From: Actinocatenispora sp963815125
Lineage (GTDB): Bacteria > Actinomycetota > Actinomycetes > Mycobacteriales > Micromonosporaceae
Direction: 5' to 3'
NCBI GenBank assembly: GCA_963815125.1
Contig: CAWFFM010000004.1
Span: forward strand, 1 to 64,000
Length of the DNA stretch: 64,000 bases
A program made the position numbers and the translations under genes. This document shows positions 8,081 through 15,514 of the stretch, one piece after another. Positions within the stretch are counted from its first letter, which is position 1. Every line of letters starts with the position of its first letter. The notes under the pieces are model-generated. The model made no database searches and was not told the DNA's origin. It was given only the letters and a program-made list of their open reading frames with translations.

Positions 8081-8408
8081 ACTTCCCCGTCGCATCGAGT
8101 CCGGCCCCGTTGAAGGCATCCACAGCAGCAGCTTCGGCATTTGCACCGAACGGTCGATAGTGACCCGAGCGATTATTCAATTCCACCATCCTCCCACTCT
8201 TAAACCGGACCTCGCCAGCAGCGAGCACATCCGATCCTCCAGAAAGCGCGATATGACCGTCACCCTTACCAATCATAAGGCTTCCATCAGTCAGGGCGAC
8301 ATATTGGTAATTACCGGTACGTCGTGCGACCGAAGCCGGTGTGAACACTTTCGTCCAGCCATGAGTGTCCTCCGGGTACAAGTTCTGGAACCTTGTCGGA
8401 GCACCCGG
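8052..8408 (-). pseudogene. Polymorphic toxin C-terminal domain, 5' truncated by IS256
   Basis: About 110 residues remain. The frame holds a beta-rich domain with the blocks YVALTDGSLMIGKGDGHIAL, SDVLAAGEVRF and ELNNRSGHYRPFGANAE, ending in GLDATGKYVEYKF. The order G-H-I-x-L, then L-A-A-G-E-V, then S-G-H-Y is a recurrent C-terminal toxin module of Rhs- and CdiA-like proteins. I will not assign a family number. The upstream part is removed at 8409 by the IS256 end. The immunity-type gene starting inside its last codons supports the reading. Confidence 0.6.
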
Positions 8409-9825
8409 GCCTGTCAGGAATTTTGTGGGTGGGGCGGTGATCCAGAATGCTGGGGCGGGTGCCTCGGCGGGAAGGATCGTCTGTGTCGGAGTTGGAGTCA
8501 GCGGCGGGGGATGCCGCTGGTCAGGTGGACAGCCCCGCGAGGGGTTTGGATGTGCGGATCGCGCGGGAGCTGATCGACCGGGCCCGTACTGAGGGTGTGT
8601 CGCTGGTGGGTGAGGGTGGGTTGTTGCAGCAGGTGACCCGCACCGTGTTGCAGACCGCTCTGGAGGCCGAGATGGCTGAGCATCTGGGTTATGAGCGTGG
8701 GCAGGCCCCGCCTCCGGGGGTCGGTAACCAGCGTAACGGGACCTCACCGAAGACAGTGCGTACCGAGGTCGGCGCAGTGCGGTTGGACGTGCCGCGGGAT
8801 CGGGCGGGCAGTTTCGATCCGCGGATCGTGCCGAAGCATGCTCGCCGGCTGGAGGGGTTTGATGAGGCGGTCATCAGCTTGTATGCCAAGGGGCTGACGA
8901 CCGGGCAGATCCAGGCGCACCTGGCCGAGATCTATGACGTGGACGTGTCGCGGGATCTGGTATCGCGGGTCACCGACAAGATCTCGGAAGAGCTGGCGGG
9001 GTGGCAGGCGCGACCGTTGATTCGCAGCGATCGGTGGAACCTGCCGCGTGTATCCGGTCGTGCTGATTGACGCGCTGTATGTCAAGATCCGGGACGGGCA
9101 GGTGGCCAACCGGCCGGTGTATGTGGCGGTCGGGGTCAACCTGGCCGGCGAACGCGACGTGCTGGGGATGTGGGTCGGCACCGGTGGGGAGGGCGCGAAG
9201 CACTGGATGGCGTGTCTGGCCGAGCTGCGTAACCGGGGGGTGGCTGACGTGTGCATCGTGGCCTGTGACGGGCTCAAAGGCCTACCGGAGTCGGTGGTCG
9301 AGATCTGGCCGCAGGCCACCGTGCAGCTGTGTGTGGTGCACCTGGTCCGGGCGAGTCTGCGGTATGCCTCCAAAGCGCACTGGGGGCAGATCACCAAAGC
9401 CCTGCGGATCGTCTATACCGCCCCGACCGTCGAGGCGGCCCAGGCCCGGTTCGACGAGTTCGCCGAGGACTGGGGTGACCGGTATCCGGTCATCATCAAC
9501 ATGTGGCGCAACGCGTGGGAGCAGTTCACCCCGTTCCTGGCGTTCCCGCCGGAGATCCGCCGGGTGGTCTACACGACCAACGCGATCGAGTCACTCAACT
9601 CCCGGTTCCGGCACGCCACCCGCCGGCGCGGGCACTTCCCCCACGAGCAAGCCGCCCTGAAGGTGCTGTATCTGGTCATCCGCGACCCGAAACCCAACCG
9701 GGCCAACGTGACTGGTAAAACCAGCGGCTGGAAGACAGCGCTCAACCAACTCGCCCTCTACTACGGCGACCGCATCACCGAAAACTAGAAGATCACCGGC
9801 TCCACCCACAAACTTCCGGACACTC
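8409..9825 (+). mobile_element. IS256-family insertion sequence (transposase disrupted)
   Basis: Left end 8409-8441 and right end 9791-9825 are imperfect inverted repeats. Both contain GGAA, then TTTGTGGGTGG, then GGTGATC about 20 nt further in. No 8-9 bp duplication is visible at the flanks, and the two flanks carry different toxin cassettes on opposite strands. The element therefore probably sits at a recombination junction. Confidence 0.8.
8483..9788 (+). pseudogene. IS256-family transposase split by a small insertion
   Basis: The first frame (GTG at 8483 to 9070) carries the N-terminal region including RNGTSPKTVRTEVGAVRLDV and LYAKGLTTGQIQAHLAEIY. The second frame, to 9788, carries the catalytic region with VVLIDALYVKIRDG, VACDGLKGLPE and YTTNAIESLNSRFRH. 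Between RPL and VYPVV there are about 28 nt where roughly 6 would be expected, which shifts the frame. The catalytic Asp, Asp and Glu blocks are all present but not in one protein, so the element is probably inactive. Confidence 0.85.
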
Positions 9826-9828
9826 CCC

Positions 9829-10092
9829 ATGGATAAGTTCAATGTACGAGGTCAAGCCTCGTTTGAGATTCATGTCTACTACCGGGGTAGCGAGGTTGGC
9901 ATATACGGCAGCAATGGGTTCTTCAATAAGCATGGCATCAATGCGAACGACGTCTCCGTTCCAGGTCAGGTCAGCAATCGGCTGAAGGGAATTGCGGTCG
10001 ATCAGATGCGAAAGACTGGGCAGCTTGGTTCGGACGATAGCGTCAGAGGCGATGTCTGGAAGCGCCCAATGATTGGATCGAGTGGTTGCTGA
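9829..10092 (+). pseudogene. Polymorphic toxin C-terminal domain remnant, 5' truncated
   Basis: Just beyond the IS256 right end an 87-codon frame reads FEIHVYYRGSEVGIYGSNGF, then KHGINANDVSVPGQVSNRLK and a short tail. The block with E-V-G-x-x-G-S-N-G-F-F-N-K-H-G looks like a compact toxin fold seen at the ends of large secreted toxins. Its N-terminal carrier is missing. Its TGA overlaps the ATG of the next gene (TGATG at 10090-10094), the typical coupling of toxin and immunity genes. The ATG at 9829 is probably fortuitous. I do not recognise the family. Confidence 0.5.
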
Positions 10093-10583
10093 TGCGCTAC
10101 GTACAAGTGAGTTTGACTCAGGAAATTACGCCCGCAAATATCCTCGATCCAGAGCCATATATTCGTGAGCTTCCGGGGTTCCAGCTCGAACTTCCAATAG
10201 GTGCGCGTGCGTTTGCGGTCGATCCTGATCACTATGACTTTGCCAGTTCAAGGTGCGTAAAAGATCTCCGCATAAAGCACGTATTGGTCCGAGAGGTTGG
10301 AAGCGCGAAGTTGGCTATGGAATTGGCCATGGCGCCGAATCGGTTTAAGCATTTGTCGGGTCTTGTGATTCAATATATGGGCGTAGCGCGCGTTGAGATT
10401 GATACGAAAGACCTTGCTGCTAGTGGGCGAGTGTGGCCCGATACGGCACGGTTGGGCGATGTGCAGCTGGACGAGATCCTGCCACTCGATGGTGGGTGCT
10501 CGCACGAGATTCAGATGACGGGCGGGACTCTCATGATTACCTGCGAAGATCTGAAAGCGGAATGGCGGTCTATTGATGGCTAA
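10092..10583 (+). CDS. Putative immunity protein coupled to the upstream toxin remnant
   Basis: The ATG at 10092 overlaps the toxin TGA and encodes 163 residues. The sequence is acidic and beta-rich, with PEPYIRELPGFQLELPIGAR and FAVDPDHYDFASSRCV in the first half and VEIDTKDLAASGRVWPDTA and EIQMTGGTLMITCEDL later. There is no signal peptide or membrane segment, so it would act in the cytoplasm. The gene is complete and clearly less GC-rich than the chromosomal genes. No family is recognised, so the immunity role rests on the overlapping arrangement. Confidence 0.5.
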   Translation: MRYVQVSLTQEITPANILDPEPYIRELPGFQLELPIGARAFAVDPDHYDFASSRCVKDLRIKHVLVREVGSAKLAMELAMAPNRFKHLSGLVIQYMGVARVEIDTKDLAASGRVWPDTARLGDVQLDEILPLDGGCSHEIQMTGGTLMITCEDLKAEWRSIDG

Positions 10584-10614
10584 GAATGTAAACCTGTTAA
10601 TTGGGGGGGTTGGG

Positions 10615-11028
10615 TTGAGGTGGTTCGGGTTCGCTGTGGCGGGGATTGTGCTTCGGGGCTGCTGGTAGCAGGGTGTGGTACGGGTACTACGGTAAAGGCA
10701 GACAGCGGAGGTCGACGCGTTGAGGCACCATCGCCGGCGGCGCAGAGCGGGAAGTTGAGCTTCGCGGAGTTCGACAAGAAGCATTGTTCCATCGCGACTG
10801 CGGCCGAGCTGGCCACCGCGCTGAAGAGGGAGTACGCGAAGTGGGGCCTGCGTCCAACCATGAAACCGACGGCAGACAGCAATTCTTGCAGTTACCCGGT
10901 GAAGGGAAACGTTCGCTACGGCGGGGGCGCGATCACGATTCGGCACAGAAAAGGTCCGGGAGCGCTCGTGTTCCTGCACATCTGCGAGCAGGAGATCAAT
11001 GATGGGAAGCCTGAGTCCTACGCGAAGC
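10615..11028 (+). pseudogene. Broken copy of the lipoprotein gene at 16061
   Basis: From codon 30 onward this sequence is nearly the same as the intact gene at 16061-16666 (shared blocks LSFAEFDKKHCSIATAAELA and SCSYPVKGNVRYGGGAIT). It has two defects. One base is missing in the signal-peptide region (GTGCTTCGG here, GTGGCTTCGG in the intact copy), which uncouples the lipoprotein signal from the mature part. The 3' end is cut at 11028 by an ISAs1 terminus, removing about 55 residues. It cannot yield a normal lipoprotein. Confidence 0.8.
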
Positions 11029-11319
11029 CAGGGCCTGATCAAGTTCCCGAAGGGTTCGGGTTGTGGGTCATGCCCAGGATCGGGAGGGCTCGTGCTGGGT
11101 CGTCCCTGATTGCTCTTGTGGTTTTGGCGATGTTGGTGGCGCCGAGGATTTTCAGGGTGCCGGTGGCGAGGTTTCTGAAGGTGGCCATGGCGCGGGGTGC
11201 GGTGCCGGTGTGGACGGTTGAGGCGTCTTCGCGGAAGGTGACGTCTCGGATGTGGTGGGAGGAGTTTTCGATGCTCCACTCTCCGCGGATGAGTGTGGCG
11301 AGGGTTTCGGGGTCGGTGA
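11029..11319 (-). mobile_element. ISAs1 remnant (3' end only)
   Basis: The terminus CAGGGCCTGATCAAGTTC starts at 11029. Inside it, the minus strand reads the last 90 or so residues of an ISAs1 transposase, including the Glu block IRGEWSIENSSHHIRDVTF and APRAMATFRNLATGTLKILG. The sequence diverges from both other ISAs1 copies in the window, so it is a third, older element. It is cut at 11320 by the start of the colicin E3-like frame. Confidence 0.8.
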
Positions 11320-11553
11320 GACGCTACGTTCGTAGGTCGAGGGTCGCCAAAAAAGGGCGGCGGGTATCGACAACGATGGGCGATGACAGATGGTCGAGTT
11401 CTCGAATGGGATTCAGCTCATGGCACGATCGAAATGTGGTCGAATGGAAAGAAAAACGCACGTCATCTGGGTGAATTTGATCCGAATACTGGTAACCAAC
11501 TTCCGGGAAACAAGGGTCAGCCGGTGCCGGGACGCCGGTTAGGAGGTTGCTGA
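11320..11553 (+). pseudogene. Colicin E3-like ribonuclease toxin domain, 5' truncated
   Basis: This 77-residue tail carries the signature of the cytotoxic RNase domain of colicin E3 and cloacin: a lead-in with KKGGGYRQRWAMTDGRV, then EWDSAHGTIEMWSNG, then HLGEFDPNTGNQL, and a basic end. In E3-type RNases an Asp, a His and a Glu in the E-W-D-x-x-H-G-x-x-E block take part in cleaving 16S rRNA at the decoding site, and all three are present here. The upstream part was lost at the junction with the ISAs1 remnant. The TGA at 11551 is directly followed by the ATG of a small immunity-type gene. Confidence 0.75.
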
Positions 11554-11790
11554 ATGTGGATCTGGCTTCTTGAGGTATTTAACCGGCATACGGGAGATTT
11601 TCATGAGCGCTTTCATCTAGACGGGATCTCTGACATCGAGGTCCTCGGTTTGCTCGGGATGAAGGATCTGGGAGACGGTGACATATACGATCTTCCTGAA
11701 GAGTCTGTGAAAATTCTTGGTGCTAGATTCTGCATTCACGTGGATCTCGAAGAGTACGAATACCTTATTGGTAGAGGCGCGCCACTCTGA
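11554..11790 (+). CDS. Predicted immunity protein for the E3-like RNase (DUF7683/ImmE3-like)
   Basis: This gene encodes 78 residues. It starts at the ATG immediately after the toxin TGA, with AGGAGG seven bases upstream inside the toxin's last codons. The protein is acidic, with WLLEVFNRHTGDFHERF, DISDIEVLGLL-type hydrophobic turns, and a C-terminal HVDLEEYEYLIGRG. Size, acidity and the final D-x-x-x-Y-x-Y-x-x-G pattern resemble small immunity proteins of the E3/DUF7683 kind. Acidic E3-immunity proteins bind the basic RNase domain tightly. The gene is intact and markedly AT-rich. Confidence 0.65.
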   Translation: MWIWLLEVFNRHTGDFHERFHLDGISDIEVLGLLGMKDLGDGDIYDLPEESVKILGARFCIHVDLEEYEYLIGRGAPL

Positions 11791-11819
11791 AATGTTCAAG
11801 ATGGAGGATCATCGGTATT

Positions 11820-12035
11820 GTGCTATATGAGACTGACTGGCGGTGGGTCGAACGGGAAGGGTTACGGCTGGTACCGCATGCCGATCCAGGAGGGCGGTCT
11901 CAAGTGGTCAGTGCGCCGGGGTGAGATAATCGCTGCTCAACTGGTATGCTGGAAGAACTGCTGGCAGACCCGCATACGGCAGGACGGGCACAAGATTCGC
12001 TGAGTGAAATCCAGATCTTCTTGAAAGAAGGCTGA
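11820..12035 (+). pseudogene. Broken copy of the HEAT-type immunity gene at 15118
   Basis: The first part (YETDWRWVEREGLRLVPHADP) and the last part (LEELLADPHTAGRAQDSLSE, IQIFLKEG) match the intact gene at 15118-15459. The middle, about 90 nt in the intact gene, is replaced by the 61-nt sequence also found at 64-124. This introduces a stop after about 34 codons. The N-terminal part is also missing. The gene can no longer encode the full protein. Confidence 0.75.
11892..11952. repeat. 61-nt imperfect repeat, copy B, inside the HEAT immunity pseudogene
   Basis: This is the partner of the sequence at 64-124. It lies exactly where the central part of the HEAT-type gene has been lost and has no transposase next to it, so it looks like a solo end or excision scar of an IS30-type element. 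Confidence 0.5.
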
Positions 12036-12094
12036 CGGATTGGAGCGCTTCTCAGCCTCCGTGTGCATGGAACGACAGGTTAGGTGCGGTGACC

Positions 12095-12565
12095 ATGCAA
12101 GGTGGTCGCGACGGGCCAGCGCTGATGATGCTGGCGGAACGGCTGGATTGTGTGACTGCGCTGGCCACGGAACATGGCCGGTGGGCTCTTTACCGACGGG
12201 CGATGACTACCGCCGGGCTCGGCAGGATCTTAAGAGCTGCGCTTGTTGCGCAACCCGATAGGGACTTGGCGACTTCTGTCGTGCTGCGATGCTTGAACGT
12301 GTCCCGCTGGACGACCACAGGCTTTGGCTTTTCTGCGCTCCACCGGAACGTCGTGGATATTGCGACAGGCGCAGCCGAGAGATCGCCATGTTGGGGCAGG
12401 CGAGGGAAGGCAACCTCGGTTCGACGGATGTCGGCCGCTCGGTGGATGAGTGGTCTGATTGGTTGCAGATCCGCGTCGCTTCCAGTTCTGGCAATATAGC
12501 GGTGCTCAACGTGATGTGTGGGCATGGTCGGACCAGGCGAATCCGGAACCTCTATGGTGAGCGGC
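12095..12565 (+). pseudogene. Frameshifted immunity-type gene, copy 1
   Basis: From the ATG at 12095 the frame reads MLAERLDCVTALATEHGRW and on to PDRDLATSVVLR. The natural continuation, MLERVPLDDHRLWLFCAPPE and then VDEWSDWLQIRVASSS, lies in the next frame starting at 12289. One base is missing in CTGCGATGCTT, where CTGCGGATGCTT would keep the frame. The 3' end is cut at 12565 by the ISAs1 terminus, whereas copy 2 at 15515 continues further. The family (WSDWLQ block, HGRTRRIRN end) is common downstream of polymorphic toxins but has no name I can give. Confidence 0.65.
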
Positions 12566-13871
12566 CAGGGCGCCGTCAAAGTCGTGTGGTGACCGGCTGA
12601 CCTGGTGTTTGAGTGGCGGGTCGGGGGTGGCAGACGGGCACGACACGCGTGTGGTGATGATCAAGATGCCTAGTCAAGATCGTCACTCGGAGTCGTGTCG
12701 TGCCCGCATCACCATCATCGTCTGTGTGTCCGTCCGGCCTTCGGCTGGGTGGCGGGGTAGAGCCGTTGCCGGCGTCGCTTGTCGCCGTGCTCGACCGGAT
12801 AGCTGACCCTCGCCACCGTCGCGGAGTGCGTCACCGGCTGGGCGCGGTGCTGGCGGTGGCGTTGGCCGTGACCCTGGCCGGGGCACGCTCGTTCACCGCG
12901 ATCGCCGAGTGGGCCGCCGATGCTGGGCCCGAGGTGCTGGCCGCGCTGGGTGTGACCGGCACGCCGCCCTCGGAGCCGACGGTCCGGCGGCTGTTGGGCC
13001 TGGTGGGCGGTGACGGCCTCGACGCGGCGGTGGCCGGGTGGATGTGGACCCGCACCTCGTGTATCGCCGGCCGGCGGGTGATCGCGTTCGACGGTAAACG
13101 CCTACGCGGTTCCCGCACCACGCCCGGATCGGCGGTGCATCTGCTGTCCGGGCTGTGTCAGAGCACCGGTGTGGTGCTGGCCCAGGTCAGCGTCGGCGCG
13201 AAGACCAACGAGATCCCGATGCTGCAACGGCTGGTCGCGGTGCTGGATGTGGCCGGTGCGGTGATCACCGCCGACGCGTTGCACTGCCAACGCGATACCG
13301 CGGCGGCGATCGTGGCAACCAGCGGGCATTTCGTCCTCACCGTCAAAGACAACCAGCCAGGGCTACGGCGCACGCTCAAACGCCTGCCATGGAAGACGAT
13401 CCCGGCCCTGTGCGTCTCCCGCGAGACCGGACACGGGCGTCGCGAGACACGCACGCTGAAGATCACCGAGGTTGCCAACGGTATCGGGTTCCCCGGCGTA
13501 GCTCAGGTACTACGACTGACGCGCACCCGTGTGGTGAAGGGCCGATGCCGCCGCGAAACCGTCTACGCGGTCACCAGCCTGTCGGCGACCGACGCGACAC
13601 CAACCCACATCGCTGGCTGGATACGGGGGCACTGGGCGATCGAGAACAGCCTGCACTGGGTGCGTGACGTGGACTTCGATGAGGACCGCAGCAGGGTACG
13701 CGCCCGCGGTGGACCTCAGGCGATGGCCACCCTGCGCAACACCGCGATCAGCGTGCTGCGGCTAGCGGGCCACACCAACATCGCAGCCGCCTTACGGCAT
13801 CACGGCCGTGACGCCAAGAGACCCGCCAACTTCCTCTTGACCTGCTAAGAGACGACTTTGACGACGCCCTG
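12566..13871 (+). mobile_element. Complete ISAs1-family insertion sequence
   Basis: The left end CAGGGCGCCGTCAAAGTCGT (12566-12585) and the right end (13852-13871, read inversely CAGGGCGTCGTCAAAGTCGT) differ at one position. The same terminus marks the ISAs1 fragment at 810. A full transposase gene lies inside. The flanks are two different immunity/toxin genes and no target duplication is visible, so the copy may have joined two cassettes by recombination. Confidence 0.9.
12700..13848 (+). CDS. ISAs1-family transposase
   Basis: The gene encodes 382 residues with the complete ISAs1 layout. An N-terminal DDE_Tnp_1-associated region (LLGLVGGDGLDAAVAGWM) is followed by the catalytic domain: Asp in RVIAFDGKRLRGSR, Asp in VITADALHCQRDTA and Glu in HWAIENSLHWVRDVDFDED. 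The motif HFVLTVKDNQPGL is also typical. The GTG start at 12700 lies in the right arm of a 12-bp inverted repeat (12635-12646 and 12694-12705), which could restrain translation from read-through mRNA. No defect is visible. Confidence 0.93.
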   Translation: MPASPSSSVCPSGLRLGGGVEPLPASLVAVLDRIADPRHRRGVRHRLGAVLAVALAVTLAGARSFTAIAEWAADAGPEVLAALGVTGTPPSEPTVRRLLGLVGGDGLDAAVAGWMWTRTSCIAGRRVIAFDGKRLRGSRTTPGSAVHLLSGLCQSTGVVLAQVSVGAKTNEIPMLQRLVAVLDVAGAVITADALHCQRDTAAAIVATSGHFVLTVKDNQPGLRRTLKRLPWKTIPALCVSRETGHGRRETRTLKITEVANGIGFPGVAQVLRLTRTRVVKGRCRRETVYAVTSLSATDATPTHIAGWIRGHWAIENSLHWVRDVDFDEDRSRVRARGGPQAMATLRNTAISVLRLAGHTNIAAALRHHGRDAKRPANFLLTC

Positions 13872-14554
13872 GCACCACACCCATCAGCGACGTCACCATC
13901 GGCGACGAGATCCTCAACGCCAAACCCGGCGCCGCCAAGCCAGAGAAGCACCGCGTTGACGGGGTCATCGTCACCACCTCCGACCACGACCTCGTGGACC
14001 TCACCCTCACCACCCCCGCCGGCCCCAGAACCCTGACCACCACCACCCACCACCTGTTCTGGAACGCCACCACCCACCACTGGACCCAAGCCGTCGACCT
14101 GCACCCCGGCGACCACCTCCAAACCACCCACGGCCGCACCATCACCCTCAACACCACCCGCCACTACACCGCCACCACCCTCACCTACGACCTCACCATC
14201 AACCACCTCCACACCTACTATGTCCTCGCGGAGCAGGCGCCGGTCCTCGTTCACAACTGTATCCCTGGCTATGAAAATCCCGGACATCATGATCCGCATG
14301 GTGGGCCAAACTCATACAATCCCAATAAGGGTGTCCTGCCGGCCGATGCGGAGGAGCAGTTTCAGAATAGTGTTCTCGTTGACGGAACGCGGTGGGCGAA
14401 AATCGGTTCCGGCAGGAAGGCTGTCTACTATAGGTATTCAAACGACGCGCACGGGAATTGGCATTGGAGCGGCAGTTCCAATGGTCGCGACAATCGAGGA
14501 AATCCGGTGGAAATTCCATTGAGGGTGATTCCTATTGAGGTCCGGCGGAGGTAG
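13872..14554 (+). pseudogene. Hint-type pretoxin domain plus toxin tail, 5' truncated by ISAs1
   Basis: About 227 codons remain. The first 120 or so read as a Hint (intein-like self-processing) domain: VTIGDEILNAKPG, then LTTTTHHLFWNATTHHWTQA, then the C-terminal LAEQAPVLVHNC, where V-H-N-C is the usual cleavage junction. The tail after it (GGPNSYNPNKGVLPADAEEQ, AVYYRYSNDAHGNWHWSGSS, ending IPIEVRRR) would be the released toxin. It resembles tails of actinobacterial polymorphic toxins but I cannot name its activity. The N-terminal delivery part is cut off at 13871. The following gene, two bases later, is the probable immunity partner. Confidence 0.65.
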
Positions 14555-14556
14555 GG

Positions 14557-14997
14557 ATGAGGTTCTTAGACGACAGTGGCCAATTTGGTCTCCTGATCAC
14601 CCCTCTTTCTGAGTATCGCATGTTTCGTTTCCAACTCATTGTTGGTGGACAACTGGTTGGCGACCGCGATGGGTGCATCCTCGGGTCAGTGATGGCGCAG
14701 CTCAAGAATCGACCACGGATCAACGACAAGAGGCTTGAATTGCTGAGCGTTGATGTCATAAAGCTCATGGAGCTGATTGATGCCGACGAATTTCTCCATG
14801 ACTCGACAATAATGTCGAGCGTCGAGTCGCTAGACCGGTGGGCGGTATACAGTTATGTACAAGCAGGCAGATTCATCATTATGGCCCAAGAGGTATCGAT
14901 GCAGGAATCGAAGTCAGCTTTTGCTGCAAATATTTCTGAGATCGAGTTCGAATCCTTAGTGGACATTGCCCGAAATTTTTGGCTGGATTCTCAGTGA
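14557..14997 (+). CDS. Putative immunity protein for the Hint-associated toxin
   Basis: The gene encodes 146 residues from the ATG at 14557, two bases after the toxin stop, with GGAGG in the last toxin codons. The sequence starts with a beta-rich part (FGLLITPLSEYRMFRFQLIV, GGQLVGDRDG) and continues with helices (IKLMELIDADEFLHD). The layout of a G-x-F start followed by G-G-Q-x-x-G-D resembles Imm42-type proteins, but this is only a resemblance. The gene is intact and AT-rich. Its place directly behind a Hint/toxin frame supports an immunity role in the cytoplasm. Confidence 0.55.
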   Translation: MRFLDDSGQFGLLITPLSEYRMFRFQLIVGGQLVGDRDGCILGSVMAQLKNRPRINDKRLELLSVDVIKLMELIDADEFLHDSTIMSSVESLDRWAVYSYVQAGRFIIMAQEVSMQESKSAFAANISEIEFESLVDIARNFWLDSQ

Positions 14998-15117
14998 CTG
15001 AATACTATCGGGTAAACGGACGGTGGTCGTGGCGCGCGATGGTGTTGCGGGCTAGGGGAGAAATCTGATCTCTAGCTTGACTGCTCGTGAGTCTTCGGTA
15101 CACGTAGAAGGGCCCTA

Positions 15118-15459
15118 TTGCTGAGGTATGAGAAGCCCGGTTTCTTGAGCCGGGACGAAGTGGCCGTGATTCTGGAGGCGGGGAAGCCTCGGGCGTTGTG
15201 TGAGACGATCATCAGTCTTGCTCTGTATGAGCCAGACTGGCGATGGGTTGAGCGGGAAGCGTTACGGCTGGTGCGGCATGTCGAGCCCTGCGTCCGAGGT
15301 GTCGCCGCGACAGCTCTTGGACATCTAGCACGTATCCATCGTCAGATCGACTCGAGTTCAGTCGTACCTGCGCTGGAGGAGCTGCTGTCAGATCCGGTCA
15401 CGGCAGGACGGGCGAGAGACGCGTTGAGTGATATTCAAATCTTCCTGAAACAGGGCTGA
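15118..15459 (+). CDS. HEAT-repeat-like immunity protein
   Basis: The frame encodes 113 residues from a TTG at 15118 with AGAAGG about seven bases upstream. It has a short N-terminal segment (KPGFLSRDEVAVILEAGKP) and then two or three helical repeats (EREALRLVRHVEPCVRGVAA, TALGHLARIHRQID, LEELLSDPVTAGRARDALSD). This fits a small HEAT-type fold, which occurs in several immunity families of polymorphic toxin loci. A broken paralogue lies at 11820-12035, in both cases directly upstream of a frameshifted second immunity gene. No cognate toxin is adjacent here. Confidence 0.6.
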   Translation: MLRYEKPGFLSRDEVAVILEAGKPRALCETIISLALYEPDWRWVEREALRLVRHVEPCVRGVAATALGHLARIHRQIDSSSVVPALEELLSDPVTAGRARDALSDIQIFLKQG

Positions 15460-15514
15460 TAAGTGGATCGCCTCCCAGCTTTGTGAGATGAAGGAACAGT
15501 TCGGCGGAGTGGTC

